Positions 9,856 to 18,510 of a stretch of 64,000 bases of DNA are shown one piece after another. The notes under the pieces are model-generated. The model searched no databases and had not been told where the DNA came from. It saw only the letters and a program-made list of their open reading frames with translations. Each line of letters starts with the position of its first letter. Position 1 is the first letter of the stretch. The stretch comes from Pseudomonadota bacterium. GTDB taxonomy: Bacteria > Pseudomonadota > Alphaproteobacteria > Rhizobiales > Xanthobacteraceae. A program made the position numbers and the translations under genes. The stretch is taken from positions 20,741-84,740 of the forward strand of contig JAEYAU010000092.1 of the NCBI GenBank assembly GCA_023404705.1. The letters are read 5' to 3'.

Positions 9856-10257
9856 ATGTCTGCCGAAGTCCTGATGCCCCCCGATTGGGCCCTGCCGATC
9901 GGCTACAGCAATGGCATCGTCGTGCCGGCCGGCCGCATCGTGTTCATCGCCGGCCAGGTCGGCTGGGACGCGCAGCAGCACTTCCAGAGCGAGGAGCTGG
10001 CGCCGCAGTTCGAGCAGGCTCTGAAGAACATCCTGGCGGTGCTCGCGCAAGCCGGCGGCGCGCCGCAGCACATCTGCCGCATCACGGCTTTCTGCATCGA
10101 CAAGCCCGCCTATCTCGCGGCGCGTCCGCAGCTCGGCCGCATCTGGCGTAGCCTGATGGGGACGCATTTTCCGGCCATGAGCATGATCTTCGTCGCCGAT
10201 CTGCTCGACTCCCCGGGAAAGATCGAGCTCGAGGCGACGGCGGTCATTCCGGCTTAG
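9856..10257 (+). CDS. RidA (YjgF/UK114) family protein
   Basis: The 133-aa protein matches RidA-type trimeric enamine/imine deaminases (PAGRIVFIAGQVGWDAQ near 28, FEQALKNILAVLAQAGG near 55). ATG 9856 is chosen because AAGGAGA lies 8 bases upstream; a GTG at 9841 overlapping the LivF stop is the alternative. RidA proteins hydrolyse reactive enamines or imines, and homologs appear in 2-aminobenzoyl-CoA-type gene clusters. Its presence here, together with an acetyltransferase of the BadL kind, hints that amino-substituted aromatics are among the substrates. It is the last gene of the importer operon, convergent with the reductase operon with 9 bases between stops. Confidence 0.8.
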   Translation: MSAEVLMPPDWALPIGYSNGIVVPAGRIVFIAGQVGWDAQQHFQSEELAPQFEQALKNILAVLAQAGGAPQHICRITAFCIDKPAYLAARPQLGRIWRSLMGTHFPAMSMIFVADLLDSPGKIELEATAVIPA

Positions 10258-10266
10258 CCGATCCGC

Positions 10267-11244
10267 TTACGCGGCTTGCGCCTCCGCCAGCTTCGTCACC
10301 AGCCGGCGTGCCAGGCCGGACGCGGCCAGCCGCCGGTATTGCGCGGAGACGACCGTGGTGCGCATGGGCTGCACCTGCTTCTGCACCAGGCGTTCGATCT
10401 CGTGCAGCGCGTCGGCATCGACCGGCCGGCCGATCAGGGCGTCGGTGCCGGCGAGGATGAAGGGGCGCGAGTTGGTGCCGGTGAGCGCGATGCGCAAGCG
10501 CTGCGCCACGCCGTCCGCGACCGAGAGCGCGACCGCGACGCCGGCCAGCGGATAGTCGATGGCGCCACGCACGCGCACCTTGGCGTAAGTGGAAGGCGCG
10601 GGATCCGGCGGCAGCAGCACGGTTGCGACAATCTCGTCGGGTGCGAGCGTCAGATGAGCGCGGCCGTCCTCGACATAGAGATCGGCGAGCGGAATGCGGC
10701 GGCGGCCCTGCGGACCGACGATCTCGACCTCGGCGCCGAGCACCAACAAGGCCGGCGCGAGATCGCCCGTGAAGGCAGCGTGACAGCGCTGGCCCTGGGG
10801 CGCGACATGGCAGACCTCGCCCTGCCGCTTGAGGCAGTAGCCGTTCGCGCTGCGCCACCATTCGCTCTGATTGTAGTAGACGCAGCGCGTGTCGAGGCAG
10901 AGGTTGCCGCCGACCGTACCGAGCGCGCGATGGCCCGGCCCCGCAACCGCAGAGGCGGCCTCGCAGACCGCGCGGTAGCGCTCGCAGATCAACGGCAGGC
11001 CCGAGACCTTGGCGAGCTTGACGCCCGCCCCGATGCGCAGGCCGGCGAGTGTCGCCTTCACGCAACCGAGCTCGTCGATCCCCGAGAGATCGATGAGTTG
11101 CGTCGGCTCGCCGATGCCGTGGCGCAGATTGACCAGCAGGTCGGTCCCGCCGGCGACGAAGCGGCTCTCGGGATTGTCGCGGCGGGCCGCGATCGCGGCC
11201 TGCAGATCCTTCGGCTGCACCAGCGCGAAATCGAGCGTGGTCAT
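10267..11244 (-). CDS. hcrB: 4-hydroxybenzoyl-CoA reductase, FAD/[4Fe-4S] subunit
   Basis: The 325-aa FAD subunit of a xanthine-oxidase family enzyme begins MTTLDFALVQPKDLQAA, with FAD-contact motifs AGGTDLLVNLR near 31 and TVGGNLCLDTRC near 110. It carries the insert unique to 4-hydroxybenzoyl-CoA reductase that holds an extra [4Fe-4S] cluster. Cysteines 121, 137, 145 and 154 have spacing 16-8-9, the same as in the Thauera enzyme as I recall it. That extra cluster passes electrons for the reductive removal of the para hydroxyl from 4-hydroxybenzoyl-CoA, giving benzoyl-CoA. The start overlaps the large-subunit stop by 4 bases. It is the last gene of the operon. In R. palustris nomenclature it would be hbaD. 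Confidence 0.9.
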   Translation of the reverse strand: MTTLDFALVQPKDLQAAIAARRDNPESRFVAGGTDLLVNLRHGIGEPTQLIDLSGIDELGCVKATLAGLRIGAGVKLAKVSGLPLICERYRAVCEAASAVAGPGHRALGTVGGNLCLDTRCVYYNQSEWWRSANGYCLKRQGEVCHVAPQGQRCHAAFTGDLAPALLVLGAEVEIVGPQGRRRIPLADLYVEDGRAHLTLAPDEIVATVLLPPDPAPSTYAKVRVRGAIDYPLAGVAVALSVADGVAQRLRIALTGTNSRPFILAGTDALIGRPVDADALHEIERLVQKQVQPMRTTVVSAQYRRLAASGLARRLVTKLAEAQAA

Positions 11245-13541
11245 GAGGCCCTCCGGGCTTGCAGGCGCGCGCGGCGGCGGCGCTCCACCAGCGCTTCCAT
11301 CACGCGGTCGGGCGTGAGCGGCAGTGTGTCGATGTCGATGCCGATCGCATCCGCGATCGCATTGGTCAGCGCCGGCGGGAAGCCGGCGAGGGCGCCCTCG
11401 CTTGCCTCCTTGGCGCCGAACGGGCCGTTCGGATCGTGGCTCTCGACGATGTGCACCTCGATCGGCGGCGACTCGGCAATGGTCGGCACGCGATATTCCA
11501 GCATGCTCGCATGCAGCGGCAGGCCCTCGGCGTAGCGCGTCTCCTCGCACAGCGCCTGGCCCATGCCCATCCACACCGAGCCTTCGATCTGCCCCTCGAC
11601 CGCGAGCCGGTTGATGGCGTGGCCGCAGTCGAGCGCGGTCCACACCTTGTCGACCGTGACGAGGCCGGTCGCCTCGTCCACGCTCACCTCGACGACCTGC
11701 GCCGCATAGCTGAAGCCCATGGTCGAGCCGACCGCGCCTCCACGGTGCTTGCCGCCTTGCGCGTCGGGCGGGCACGTGAAGCTGCCCGATACCGTGATGG
11801 GGCCGTTGTCCACCAGCGCGGCCCTGACGACCTCGGCGAAGGGCAGGCTCGCTTGGCCGGCATGGCCGACGCGGAACTCCTCGCCCGCGCATTCGACGTC
11901 CTCGGGCCGCGCCTCGAGCTTGCGCGCGGCCGCCTCGGTGAGCACGCGCTTGAGCCGTTGCGCGGCGTCGATCGCGGCATTGCCGACCATGAAGGTGATG
12001 CGCGACGAATAGGCGCCGTTGTCCTTTGGGGTGAGCGCGCTGTCGCCCGCGATCACGCGGATGCGGTCGAGCGCGACGCCGAGCGTCTCGGCGACCGCGA
12101 TCGCCACCATGGTGGAGGAGCCCTGGCCGATCTCGGCCGCGCCGGTGAGCGCCGTGATGCCGCCGTCGAAATCGACGCGCAGGTTCACGACCGCGTGCGG
12201 CTCGCCGGTCCAGTGGATCGGCTTGGCGGCGCCGCTGACATAATGCGAGCAGGCCATGCCGAGGCCCTTGCCGGGCGGCAGCTTGCCGCGGCGCGCGTGC
12301 CAGCCGCTCGCGCGCTCGACGCGATCGAGGCATTCGGCGAGGCCGTAGCTGTTCACCATGAGGTCGTTGAGCGTGCGCGTCGGCGCCTGCAGCAGGTTGG
12401 CGCGGCGCACCGCGAAGGGATCGAGTTTGAGCTCCCGCGCCATCCGGTCCAGCAGGCATTCGAACGCGTGGCGCGTGTGGACGCCACCGTGGCCGCGCAT
12501 GGCGCCGCAGGGCGGCAGGTTGGCGTAGACGCGATAGCCGTCGTAGCGGATCGCCGGGATGTCGTAGAGCCCCTGTAACAGCGCGCCTGCGTAGAGGATC
12601 GTGACGATGCCGTAGCCCGCATAGGCGCCCCCGCGCTGCACGGCTTCAAGTTGGCAGGCCGTGATGCGGCCCGCCCGCGTGAGGCCGAGCTTGAGCTTGA
12701 GATCCGTGTGCGGCCGCGCGCGGTGGGTGAGGAAGGTCTCCTCGCGGGTGAGCCGCATCACCACCTTGCCGGCGGCCGCCCGCGCGAGCAGGGCCGTGAC
12801 GATTTCGAAATTGAGCGCCTCGACGCGGGCGCCGAAGCCGCCGCCGACGAAGGGCTTGATCATGCGGATCTGCGAAGCATCCATCTCCAGACAGCGCGCC
12901 AGCATCAGGTGCAGGTAGTAGCCGACCTGCGAGACCGTCTGCATGGTGAGCCGCTGCGTGAGCGGATCGTAGTCGGCGAGGCAGGCATGGGGCTCGATCT
13001 GCGCGTGATTGATCTCGGCGCAGGAGAGCTTGGCGTCGCGCACGATGTCAGCCGCCGCGAAGCCGGCCTCGACATCGCCGAAGGTGTGGTGCACCTCGCG
13101 CTCGAGATTGCCCGGCTTATTCTCGTGCAGCAGCGTCGCGCCCGGCGCGCGCGCCGAATCCGAATCGTAATAGGCCGGCAGCTCGCGGATCTCGAGCTCG
13201 ATCAGGGCGAGGGCACGTTCGGCCGTCTGTGCGTCCACGGCAGCGACGGCAGCGACCGGCTCGCCGCGATAGCGCACCCGCTCGCGCGCCAAGGGATATT
13301 CGTTCATGGCGACGGGCAGCACGCCGTAGGTGTGCGCGCAGTCGGCGCCCGTGACGACCGCGATCACGCCTTCGAGCGCCTGCGCCTTCGAGATGTCGAG
13401 GCTCAGGATCTCGCCGTGGCTGACCGGGCTGCGCAGGATGCGGCCGACCAGCGCGTCCGCATGCTGCAGGTCGGCCGTATACTTCGCGCGGCCCGTGACT
13501 TTCTCGATGCCGTCGATCAGGGGAACGCGGCGATCGCTCAT
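11241..13541 (-). CDS. hcrA: 4-hydroxybenzoyl-CoA reductase, molybdenum subunit
   Basis: This 766-aa molybdopterin-binding large subunit begins MSDRRVPLIDGIEKVTGRAKY and shows cofactor-site motifs VGGGFGARVEALNFE near 245, CGAMRGHGG near 350, and PFGAKEASEGAL near 720 with the family's conserved glutamate. Length matches 4-hydroxybenzoyl-CoA reductase (about 765-770). No export signal is present, in line with a cytoplasmic CoA-thioester substrate. Subunit identity is set by the partner at 10267-11244 with its extra [4Fe-4S] insert. Both ends overlap neighbouring genes by 4 bases, so the three subunits should be made in step. The molybdenum cofactor insertion genes are not in the window. Confidence 0.88.
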   Translation of the reverse strand: MSDRRVPLIDGIEKVTGRAKYTADLQHADALVGRILRSPVSHGEILSLDISKAQALEGVIAVVTGADCAHTYGVLPVAMNEYPLARERVRYRGEPVAAVAAVDAQTAERALALIELEIRELPAYYDSDSARAPGATLLHENKPGNLEREVHHTFGDVEAGFAAADIVRDAKLSCAEINHAQIEPHACLADYDPLTQRLTMQTVSQVGYYLHLMLARCLEMDASQIRMIKPFVGGGFGARVEALNFEIVTALLARAAAGKVVMRLTREETFLTHRARPHTDLKLKLGLTRAGRITACQLEAVQRGGAYAGYGIVTILYAGALLQGLYDIPAIRYDGYRVYANLPPCGAMRGHGGVHTRHAFECLLDRMARELKLDPFAVRRANLLQAPTRTLNDLMVNSYGLAECLDRVERASGWHARRGKLPPGKGLGMACSHYVSGAAKPIHWTGEPHAVVNLRVDFDGGITALTGAAEIGQGSSTMVAIAVAETLGVALDRIRVIAGDSALTPKDNGAYSSRITFMVGNAAIDAAQRLKRVLTEAAARKLEARPEDVECAGEEFRVGHAGQASLPFAEVVRAALVDNGPITVSGSFTCPPDAQGGKHRGGAVGSTMGFSYAAQVVEVSVDEATGLVTVDKVWTALDCGHAINRLAVEGQIEGSVWMGMGQALCEETRYAEGLPLHASMLEYRVPTIAESPPIEVHIVESHDPNGPFGAKEASEGALAGFPPALTNAIADAIGIDIDTLPLTPDRVMEALVERRRRARLQARRAS

Positions 13542-14017
13542 GGCACCGCCTCCGCGGCGCTCTGCACCGACTCGATGATCTTCACATAGCCAGTACAGCG
13601 GCAGAGGTTGCCGGAGAGCGCGGAGCGGATCTCGTCCTCGCTCGGATGAGGAGTCTTCCGCAGCAGCGCCTCGGCCGCCATGATCATGCCGGGCGTGCAG
13701 AAGCCACATTGCGTGCCGAGCTTCTCGTGGAATGCCTGTTGCAGCCGGTTGAGCCGGCCCTGCGTCGCCAAACCTTCGACGGTCTCGACGTTCGCGCCTT
13801 CGCAGCGCGCCGCCAGCACGACACAGGACGGAACCGCTTCGCCATTCACCAGCACCGTGCAGGCGCCGCACTCGCCGCCGTCGCAGCCGGCTTTGGTGCC
13901 GGTGAGCCGTGCGGTGTCACGCAGATAGTCGATGAGCAGCGTCGTGTCGGTAACCGCATCCTCGCGCCAGCGGCCGTTCACCTTCACGCGCAGCAGACGC
14001 TTTCGAGGGCTGGTCAT
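13538..14017 (-). CDS. hcrC: 4-hydroxybenzoyl-CoA reductase, [2Fe-2S] subunit
   Basis: The 159-aa small subunit carries the plant-type [2Fe-2S] motif (AGCDGGECGACTVLVNG near 45) and the alpha-helical second [2Fe-2S] domain (TQCGFCTPGM near 100 and GNLCRCTGY near 135). The start at 14015-14017 is preferred over an in-frame ATG 21 bases upstream because GGAG sits about 9 bases before it and MTSPRKRLLRVKVNG matches the family N-terminus. It is the first gene of the hcrC-hcrA-hcrB operon. A FixK/FNR-like box lies 63-76 bases upstream, so low-oxygen induction is likely. Confidence 0.88.
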   Translation of the reverse strand: MTSPRKRLLRVKVNGRWREDAVTDTTLLIDYLRDTARLTGTKAGCDGGECGACTVLVNGEAVPSCVVLAARCEGANVETVEGLATQGRLNRLQQAFHEKLGTQCGFCTPGMIMAAEALLRKTPHPSEDEIRSALSGNLCRCTGYVKIIESVQSAAEAVP

Positions 14018-14079
14018 GGCGGAGGCTCCACAGCGCATCGCGGTCCATGCCAGCAGGCGCCGATGTGCGCGCGCGGTCC

Positions 14080-14093
14080 ATGACCGAAATCAA
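14080..14093 (-). promoter_or_regulatory. FixK/FNR/HbaR-type box upstream of hcrC
   Basis: On the minus strand TTGATTTCGGTCAT has a full TTGA half and a near-complete second half. It lies 63-76 bases before hcrC. No strong -10 is visible at the expected distance. In R. palustris the equivalent reductase operon is controlled by a Crp/Fnr-family protein, HbaR. Confidence 0.55.
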
Positions 14094-14144
14094 GCGCAGC
14101 ACACGAGTTCTCGCTGCGCCGCAGTAACGAACGCGCCGTCGTGC

Positions 14145-14158
14145 CTGACCGAAATCAA
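14145..14158 (+). promoter_or_regulatory. FixK/FNR/HbaR-type box upstream of second ligase
   Basis: CTGACCGAAATCAA, the same core as the site at 14080 and in the same plus-strand orientation, is centred at 14151.5. CTTAAT at 14182-14187 would be a -10 for a start near 14193, which puts the box at -41.5. Confidence 0.55.
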
Positions 14159-14188
14159 GGAGATGCGCGTGCCATTCGCGGCTTAATC

Positions 14189-14202
14189 ATGCATCGATGC
14201 AT
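14189..14202. promoter_or_regulatory. 14-base perfect palindrome at predicted start site
   Basis: ATGCATCGATGCAT is a perfect palindrome lying over the predicted transcription start (about 14193) and ending 16 bases before the ligase start codon. The position suits a repressor operator. The protein that would bind it is unknown. Confidence 0.5.
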
Positions 14203-14218
14203 CGGAGCGCGCCGCATC

Positions 14219-15793
14219 ATGAGCACTGCGCGTGATTACAACGCCGCCGTCGATTTCGTCGATCGCAATGTCAGCGAGGGACGAGGCGACAAGACCGCCT
14301 TCATCGATGCTTCGCGCCATCTCACTTATGGCGAGCTGCGCGATGCCGCTTCGCGGGTCGGGCCGATGCTGCGGCGCCTCGGTGTCGAGCGCGAGAACCG
14401 CGTCGCACTGGTGATGCTCGACACCGTCGAGTTCCCGATCCTGTTCTGGGGCGCGATCCGCGCCGGCGTGGTGCCGGTGCTGCTCAACACGCGCCTGACC
14501 GTGGATCAGTATCGCTACCTGCTCGAGGACTCGCGCGCCAAGGTCGTGTTCGTCTCGACCGCGCTGTTGCCGGACCTGCAGGAGGCGGCGGCGCGGTTGA
14601 TCGGCCACGTCCACGTGGTGGCGGTCGGCGGCGCGCCGGATGGTGTCCCACGCTTCGAGCGGCTGCTCGCCGCCGAGAACGACGGGATGGCGCCCGCGAT
14701 GACGAGCGCCGACGAGGTCGCCTACTGGCTCTATTCCTCGGGGACCACGGGCAATCCGAAGGGCGTGATGCACGTGCATTCGAGCCCGCGCGTGATGGCG
14801 CAGGGCGCCGGGCAGGACCGCATCGGCATTCGCGAAGACGATGTGGTGTTCTCGGCCGCGAAGCTGTTCTTCTCCTACGGCCTCGGCAACGCGATGATCT
14901 GCCCGATGTGGGTCGGCGCCACGACGGTGCTCTATCCGGAACGGCCGACGCCGCAGACCGTGTTCGAGACGCTGCGCGCGCATCAACCCACCATGTTCTA
15001 TGCGGTGCCGACGCTCTACGCCGCGATTCTCGCGGACGCGGATTGCGCGCCCGAAAGGGGATCGCAACGGCTGCGCCTCTGCTTCTCGGCAGGTGAGCCG
15101 CTCCCGCCGCATATCGGCGAGAACTGGAAGGCGCGCTACGGGCTCGACATCGTCAATGGCGTCGGTTCTACCGAGATGGGCCACCTCTTTGTCACCAACC
15201 TGCCGGACGCGGTCGAGTACGGCACCGCGGGACGGCCCGTGAAGGGTTACGAGCTCAAGCTCGTGGACGAGCGCAACCACGATGTCGTGGACGGTGAGAT
15301 CGGCGAGTTGCTCGTGCGCGGAGATTCCGCGGCGGCCGGCTACTGGAACCAGCGCGAGAAGTCGCGCCGCACCTTCGAGGGCGAGTGGACGCGCACGGGC
15401 GACAAGTATCTGCGGCGCGCGGATGGCACCTATATCTACTGCGGGCGCACCGACGACATGTTCAAGGTGAGCGGCATCTGGGTCTCGCCCTTCGAGGTGG
15501 AGGCAGCTCTGAGCGCGCATCCGCATGTGCTCGAGGCTGCCGTGGTGCCGGCGGAGGACCGCGACGGCCTGGTGAAGCCGAAGGCCTATGTGGTCCTGAA
15601 GAACGGGCATGGCGGCGAGACGGGCCGCGCCATGTATGACGAGCTCAAAGTCCACGTGAAGCGCGCGATCGGGCCGTGGAAATATCCGCGGTGGATCGAG
15701 TTCGTGGACAGCCTCCCGAAGACCGCGAGCGGCAAGATCCAGCGCTTCATGCTGCGCGGCAACGGCGTCGAGCAGCGAGCCGGAGACGTGTGA
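14219..15793 (+). CDS. Aryl-CoA ligase (benzoate/4-hydroxybenzoate-CoA ligase family)
   Basis: The 524-aa adenylate-forming ligase has YSSGTTGNPKGVMH near 185, AKLFFSYGLGNAMICP near 225, VNGVGSTEMGHLF near 320, GRTDDMFKVSGIWVSPFE near 425 and PKTASGKIQRF near 505. It follows the R. palustris BadA layout closely. ATG 14219 has GGAG 11 bases upstream; in-frame ATGs further upstream lie inside the palindrome region or at 14141. It is divergent from hcrCAB and first in an operon with acyl-CoA dehydrogenase, so it may be the 4-hydroxybenzoate ligase feeding the reductase (HbaA role) or an alicyclic acid ligase (AliA role). The substrate cannot be settled from sequence alone. Confidence 0.82.
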   Translation: MSTARDYNAAVDFVDRNVSEGRGDKTAFIDASRHLTYGELRDAASRVGPMLRRLGVERENRVALVMLDTVEFPILFWGAIRAGVVPVLLNTRLTVDQYRYLLEDSRAKVVFVSTALLPDLQEAAARLIGHVHVVAVGGAPDGVPRFERLLAAENDGMAPAMTSADEVAYWLYSSGTTGNPKGVMHVHSSPRVMAQGAGQDRIGIREDDVVFSAAKLFFSYGLGNAMICPMWVGATTVLYPERPTPQTVFETLRAHQPTMFYAVPTLYAAILADADCAPERGSQRLRLCFSAGEPLPPHIGENWKARYGLDIVNGVGSTEMGHLFVTNLPDAVEYGTAGRPVKGYELKLVDERNHDVVDGEIGELLVRGDSAAAGYWNQREKSRRTFEGEWTRTGDKYLRRADGTYIYCGRTDDMFKVSGIWVSPFEVEAALSAHPHVLEAAVVPAEDRDGLVKPKAYVVLKNGHGGETGRAMYDELKVHVKRAIGPWKYPRWIEFVDSLPKTASGKIQRFMLRGNGVEQRAGDV

Positions 15794-16989
15794 TGCCGGG
15801 CCCTGCGCACCTCGCCTGGCCGTTCTTCGACGAGCCGCAGCGCGCATTTGCGCGCTCGGTCGCGGAGCTAGCGCCAAGCCTGATGCGGCACATCGATCAC
15901 GGCGACGTCGATCAGAGCTGCCGCCGGCTGGTGCGCGCGCTCGGCGATGCCGGCATCCTGGCTGCCGTGGTGCCCGCCGCCTATGGCGGCCGTTCCGCCA
16001 CGCTTGACGTGCGCACGCTTTGCCTCGCCCGCGAGATCCTCGCCTGGCACGACGGGCTGGCCGACTTTGCCTTTGCGATGCAGGGGCTCGGCACCGGCGC
16101 GATCTCCCTTTTCGGCAGCGACGCGCTGAAGGCGCGCTACCTGCCGCCGGTGCGCGAAGGCCGGCACATCGCGGCCTTCGCCCTGAGCGAGCCCGAGGCC
16201 GGATCGGACGTGAGCGCTCTCGCCACCACGGCAACACGCGACGGACCGGCTCATGTGCGGCTCGACGGCGTGAAGACCTGGATCTCCAACGGCGGCATCG
16301 CGGACCACTATGCCGTGTTCGCACGTACAAGCGAAGGGCCGGGCGCCAAGGGCCTCTCGGCCTTCGTGGTGGACGCCGACGCGCCCGGCCTGACGGTGGC
16401 GGGGCGCATCGAGGTGATCGCGCCGCATCCGCTGGCGACGCTGCGGTTCACGGGATGCCGCGTGCCGGTCGCAAACCGGCTGGGAGCGCCGGGCGAGGGC
16501 TTCCGCGTCGCAATGGCGACTCTCGATATCTTCCGCACCACCGTTGCGGCGGCGGCGCTCGGGCTGGCGCGCCGCGCTCTCGACGAAGCGCTCACACGCG
16601 CCGCGAACCGCAAGCTGTTCGGCGGCGCGCTCGGCGACCTGCAGCTTACCCAGGCCTCGCTCGCCGACAGTGCCGCCGAGGTCGATGCGGCTGCGCTGCT
16701 GGTCTATCGCTCGGCCTGGACCAAGGACCAGGGCGCCGCGCGCGTCACGCGCGAGTCGTCGATGGCGAAGCTCTACGCCACCGAGGCCGCGCAGCGCGTC
16801 GTCGACCGCGCCGTGCAGCTCTTCGGCGGCAATGGCGTGCGCGTCGGCAGCAAGGTGGAGGCGCTTTATCGCGAGGTGCGGGCGCTGCGGATCTACGAGG
16901 GCGCCAGCGAGGTGCAGAAGCTCGTGATCGCGCGCGACCTGCTCAAGTCGCACGCGCCGGAGCCCGGGAGGGTGCGATGCTCGGCCTGA
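15793..16989 (+). CDS. Acyl-CoA dehydrogenase family protein
   Basis: This 398-aa flavoprotein dehydrogenase contains FALSEPEAGSDVSAL near 130, KTWISNGGIADHYAVFAR near 158, QLFGGNGVRVGSKVEALYREVR near 345 and a C-terminal RIYEGASEVQKLVIARDLL with the usual catalytic glutamate. The start (15793) overlaps the ligase stop as TGATG. It is followed by enoyl-CoA hydratase and a BadH-like dehydrogenase, which is the set needed to take cyclohexanecarboxyl-CoA through dehydrogenation, hydration and oxidation. It may be the AliB-type enzyme of that path. A role on an acyl-CoA from another aromatic route is also possible. Confidence 0.78.
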   Translation: MPGPAHLAWPFFDEPQRAFARSVAELAPSLMRHIDHGDVDQSCRRLVRALGDAGILAAVVPAAYGGRSATLDVRTLCLAREILAWHDGLADFAFAMQGLGTGAISLFGSDALKARYLPPVREGRHIAAFALSEPEAGSDVSALATTATRDGPAHVRLDGVKTWISNGGIADHYAVFARTSEGPGAKGLSAFVVDADAPGLTVAGRIEVIAPHPLATLRFTGCRVPVANRLGAPGEGFRVAMATLDIFRTTVAAAALGLARRALDEALTRAANRKLFGGALGDLQLTQASLADSAAEVDAAALLVYRSAWTKDQGAARVTRESSMAKLYATEAAQRVVDRAVQLFGGNGVRVGSKVEALYREVRALRIYEGASEVQKLVIARDLLKSHAPEPGRVRCSA

Positions 16990-17738
16990 CGATCGCAAGC
17001 GGCATCGCGACGCTCACGCTCAGCCGGGCGCCCGTGAATGCGATCTCGGCCGAGTGGGTCCGCCGGTTCGATGCGGCGCTCGACGAGATAGCGGATGCAT
17101 CGGTCAGAGTCCTGCATATCCGCTCGGACCAGAAGGTGTTCTGCGCCGGCGCCGATCTCTCGGAGGTGCGCGCGCGCATGGAGGCCGCCGACGGGCCCGA
17201 CCGCATGTACGCCTATGTGGCGGGGCTGCAGCGCCTCTATGCGCGCATCGAGTCGCTGCCTTACGTCACCCTCGCGGAGATCGGCGGCGCCGCCATGGGC
17301 GGCGGCCTGGAGCTCGCGCTCGCCTGCGACCTACGGGTTGCGGCGGACGAGGCGAAGCTCGGGCTCCCGGAGGTGCGGCTGGGCCTGATCCCGGGCGCCG
17401 GCGGCACGCAGCGCCTGACGCGCCTGTGCGGCGCCGGCGTCGCCCGCCGCTTGATCCTGAGTGCCGAGGTGGTCGACGGTGCCGCGGCGCGCAGCCTCGG
17501 CATCGTGCAGTGGTCGATGCCCCGTGCGCGGCTGGCCGAAGGCACGGCCGAGATCGCGCGCTCGATCGCACGCCTCCCGGCCGCCGCGCTCGCGGCGAGC
17601 AAGAGCTGCATCGCGGCCGCGGCGCGTCCGGGGCGCGGCGGGTATGGCGACGAGCTCGAGGCGACACGCGCGCTGATGACCGACACGGAGACGCGCGAGC
17701 GTGTCACGGCGTTTCTCGCGGGCACGAGACTGAACTAG
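16977..17738 (+). CDS. Enoyl-CoA hydratase/isomerase family protein (BadK-like position)
   Basis: The 253-aa crotonase-fold protein has the oxyanion-hole segments KVFCAGADLSEV near 50 and GGAAMGGGLELALACD near 100. Both glutamates expected for hydratases lie in the LPEVRLGLIPGAGGTQRL segment region near 126-146. The start at 16977 overlaps the dehydrogenase gene by 13 bases and follows a strong GGGAGG site. By operon position it should hydrate the product of the acyl-CoA dehydrogenase, as BadK hydrates cyclohex-1-ene-carboxyl-CoA. Specificity is inferred from context. Confidence 0.78.
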   Translation: MLGLTIASGIATLTLSRAPVNAISAEWVRRFDAALDEIADASVRVLHIRSDQKVFCAGADLSEVRARMEAADGPDRMYAYVAGLQRLYARIESLPYVTLAEIGGAAMGGGLELALACDLRVAADEAKLGLPEVRLGLIPGAGGTQRLTRLCGAGVARRLILSAEVVDGAAARSLGIVQWSMPRARLAEGTAEIARSIARLPAAALAASKSCIAAAARPGRGGYGDELEATRALMTDTETRERVTAFLAGTRLN

Positions 17739-17753
17739 ATACGGGAGCGGATC

Positions 17754-18500
17754 ATGGATCTCGAGGGCAGGACGGCGCTGGTCACGGGCGGAGCCTCGGG
17801 GATCGGCAAGGCGACGGTGTTCGAGCTCGCGCGCTGCGGCGCGACCGTGATCTGCGCCGATGTGGACGAGGCGCGCGGCGCGGAGCTGGTGCGCGAGGCC
17901 GCCCGCACCAACTACTGGGTCGAGTTCGTACCCGTGGATCTCTCCGATCCGGCTTCGACGCGGCGCTGCGCCGCCGAGGTGCTCAAGCATCACCCGGGCC
18001 TGGACATCCTCGTGAATGCAGCAGGATGGAACGACATCCAGCCCTTCGTCGAGAACGCGCCCGATTACATGGACCGGGTGGTTGCGATCAATCTCGGCGG
18101 CACGCTGCATCTCACGCAGGCGCTGCTCCCCGCCATGATCGCGGCCGGCAAGGGCAAGATCGTCAACGTCTCGAGCGACGCGGGCCGAGTGGGCAGCAGC
18201 GGCGAGACCACCTATGCGGCCGCCAAGGGCGGCGTGATCGCCTTCACCAAGTCGCTCGCACGCGAGGTCGCACGCCATTCGATCAACGTGAACTGCGTGT
18301 GCCCGGGGCCGACCGACACGCCGATGCTGCAGTCGCGACCCGACAAGCTGAAAGAGGCGTTCGTTCGCGCGATCCCGTTCAAGCGTTTCGCGCAGCCGCA
18401 GGAGATCGCCGAGGCGATCGTGTTCTTCGCGGGTCCGCGCTCGGACTACATCACGGGCCAGGTGCTGAGCGTCAGCGGCGGCCTGACTTTCGCAGGTTGA
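17754..18500 (+). CDS. badH: SDR dehydrogenase, BadH-like (2-hydroxycyclohexanecarboxyl-CoA dehydrogenase)
   Basis: This 248-aa short-chain dehydrogenase shows the cofactor motif TGGASGIG near 11, NAAGWNDIQPF near 87, and a catalytic Ser/Tyr/Lys set in SDAGRVGSSGETTYAAAKGG near 140-160. The pattern SDAxRVGSSGE and the C-terminus ITGQVLSVSGGLT match my memory of R. palustris BadH closely. BadH oxidises 2-hydroxycyclohexane-1-carboxyl-CoA with NAD. Its place after acyl-CoA dehydrogenase and hydratase fits the alicyclic branch of benzoyl-CoA degradation. Similar SDR proteins also appear in aminobenzoyl-CoA clusters, so the substrate remains an inference. Confidence 0.72.
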   Translation: MDLEGRTALVTGGASGIGKATVFELARCGATVICADVDEARGAELVREAARTNYWVEFVPVDLSDPASTRRCAAEVLKHHPGLDILVNAAGWNDIQPFVENAPDYMDRVVAINLGGTLHLTQALLPAMIAAGKGKIVNVSSDAGRVGSSGETTYAAAKGGVIAFTKSLAREVARHSINVNCVCPGPTDTPMLQSRPDKLKEAFVRAIPFKRFAQPQEIAEAIVFFAGPRSDYITGQVLSVSGGLTFAG

Positions 18501-18510
18501 GGAGATCTCC

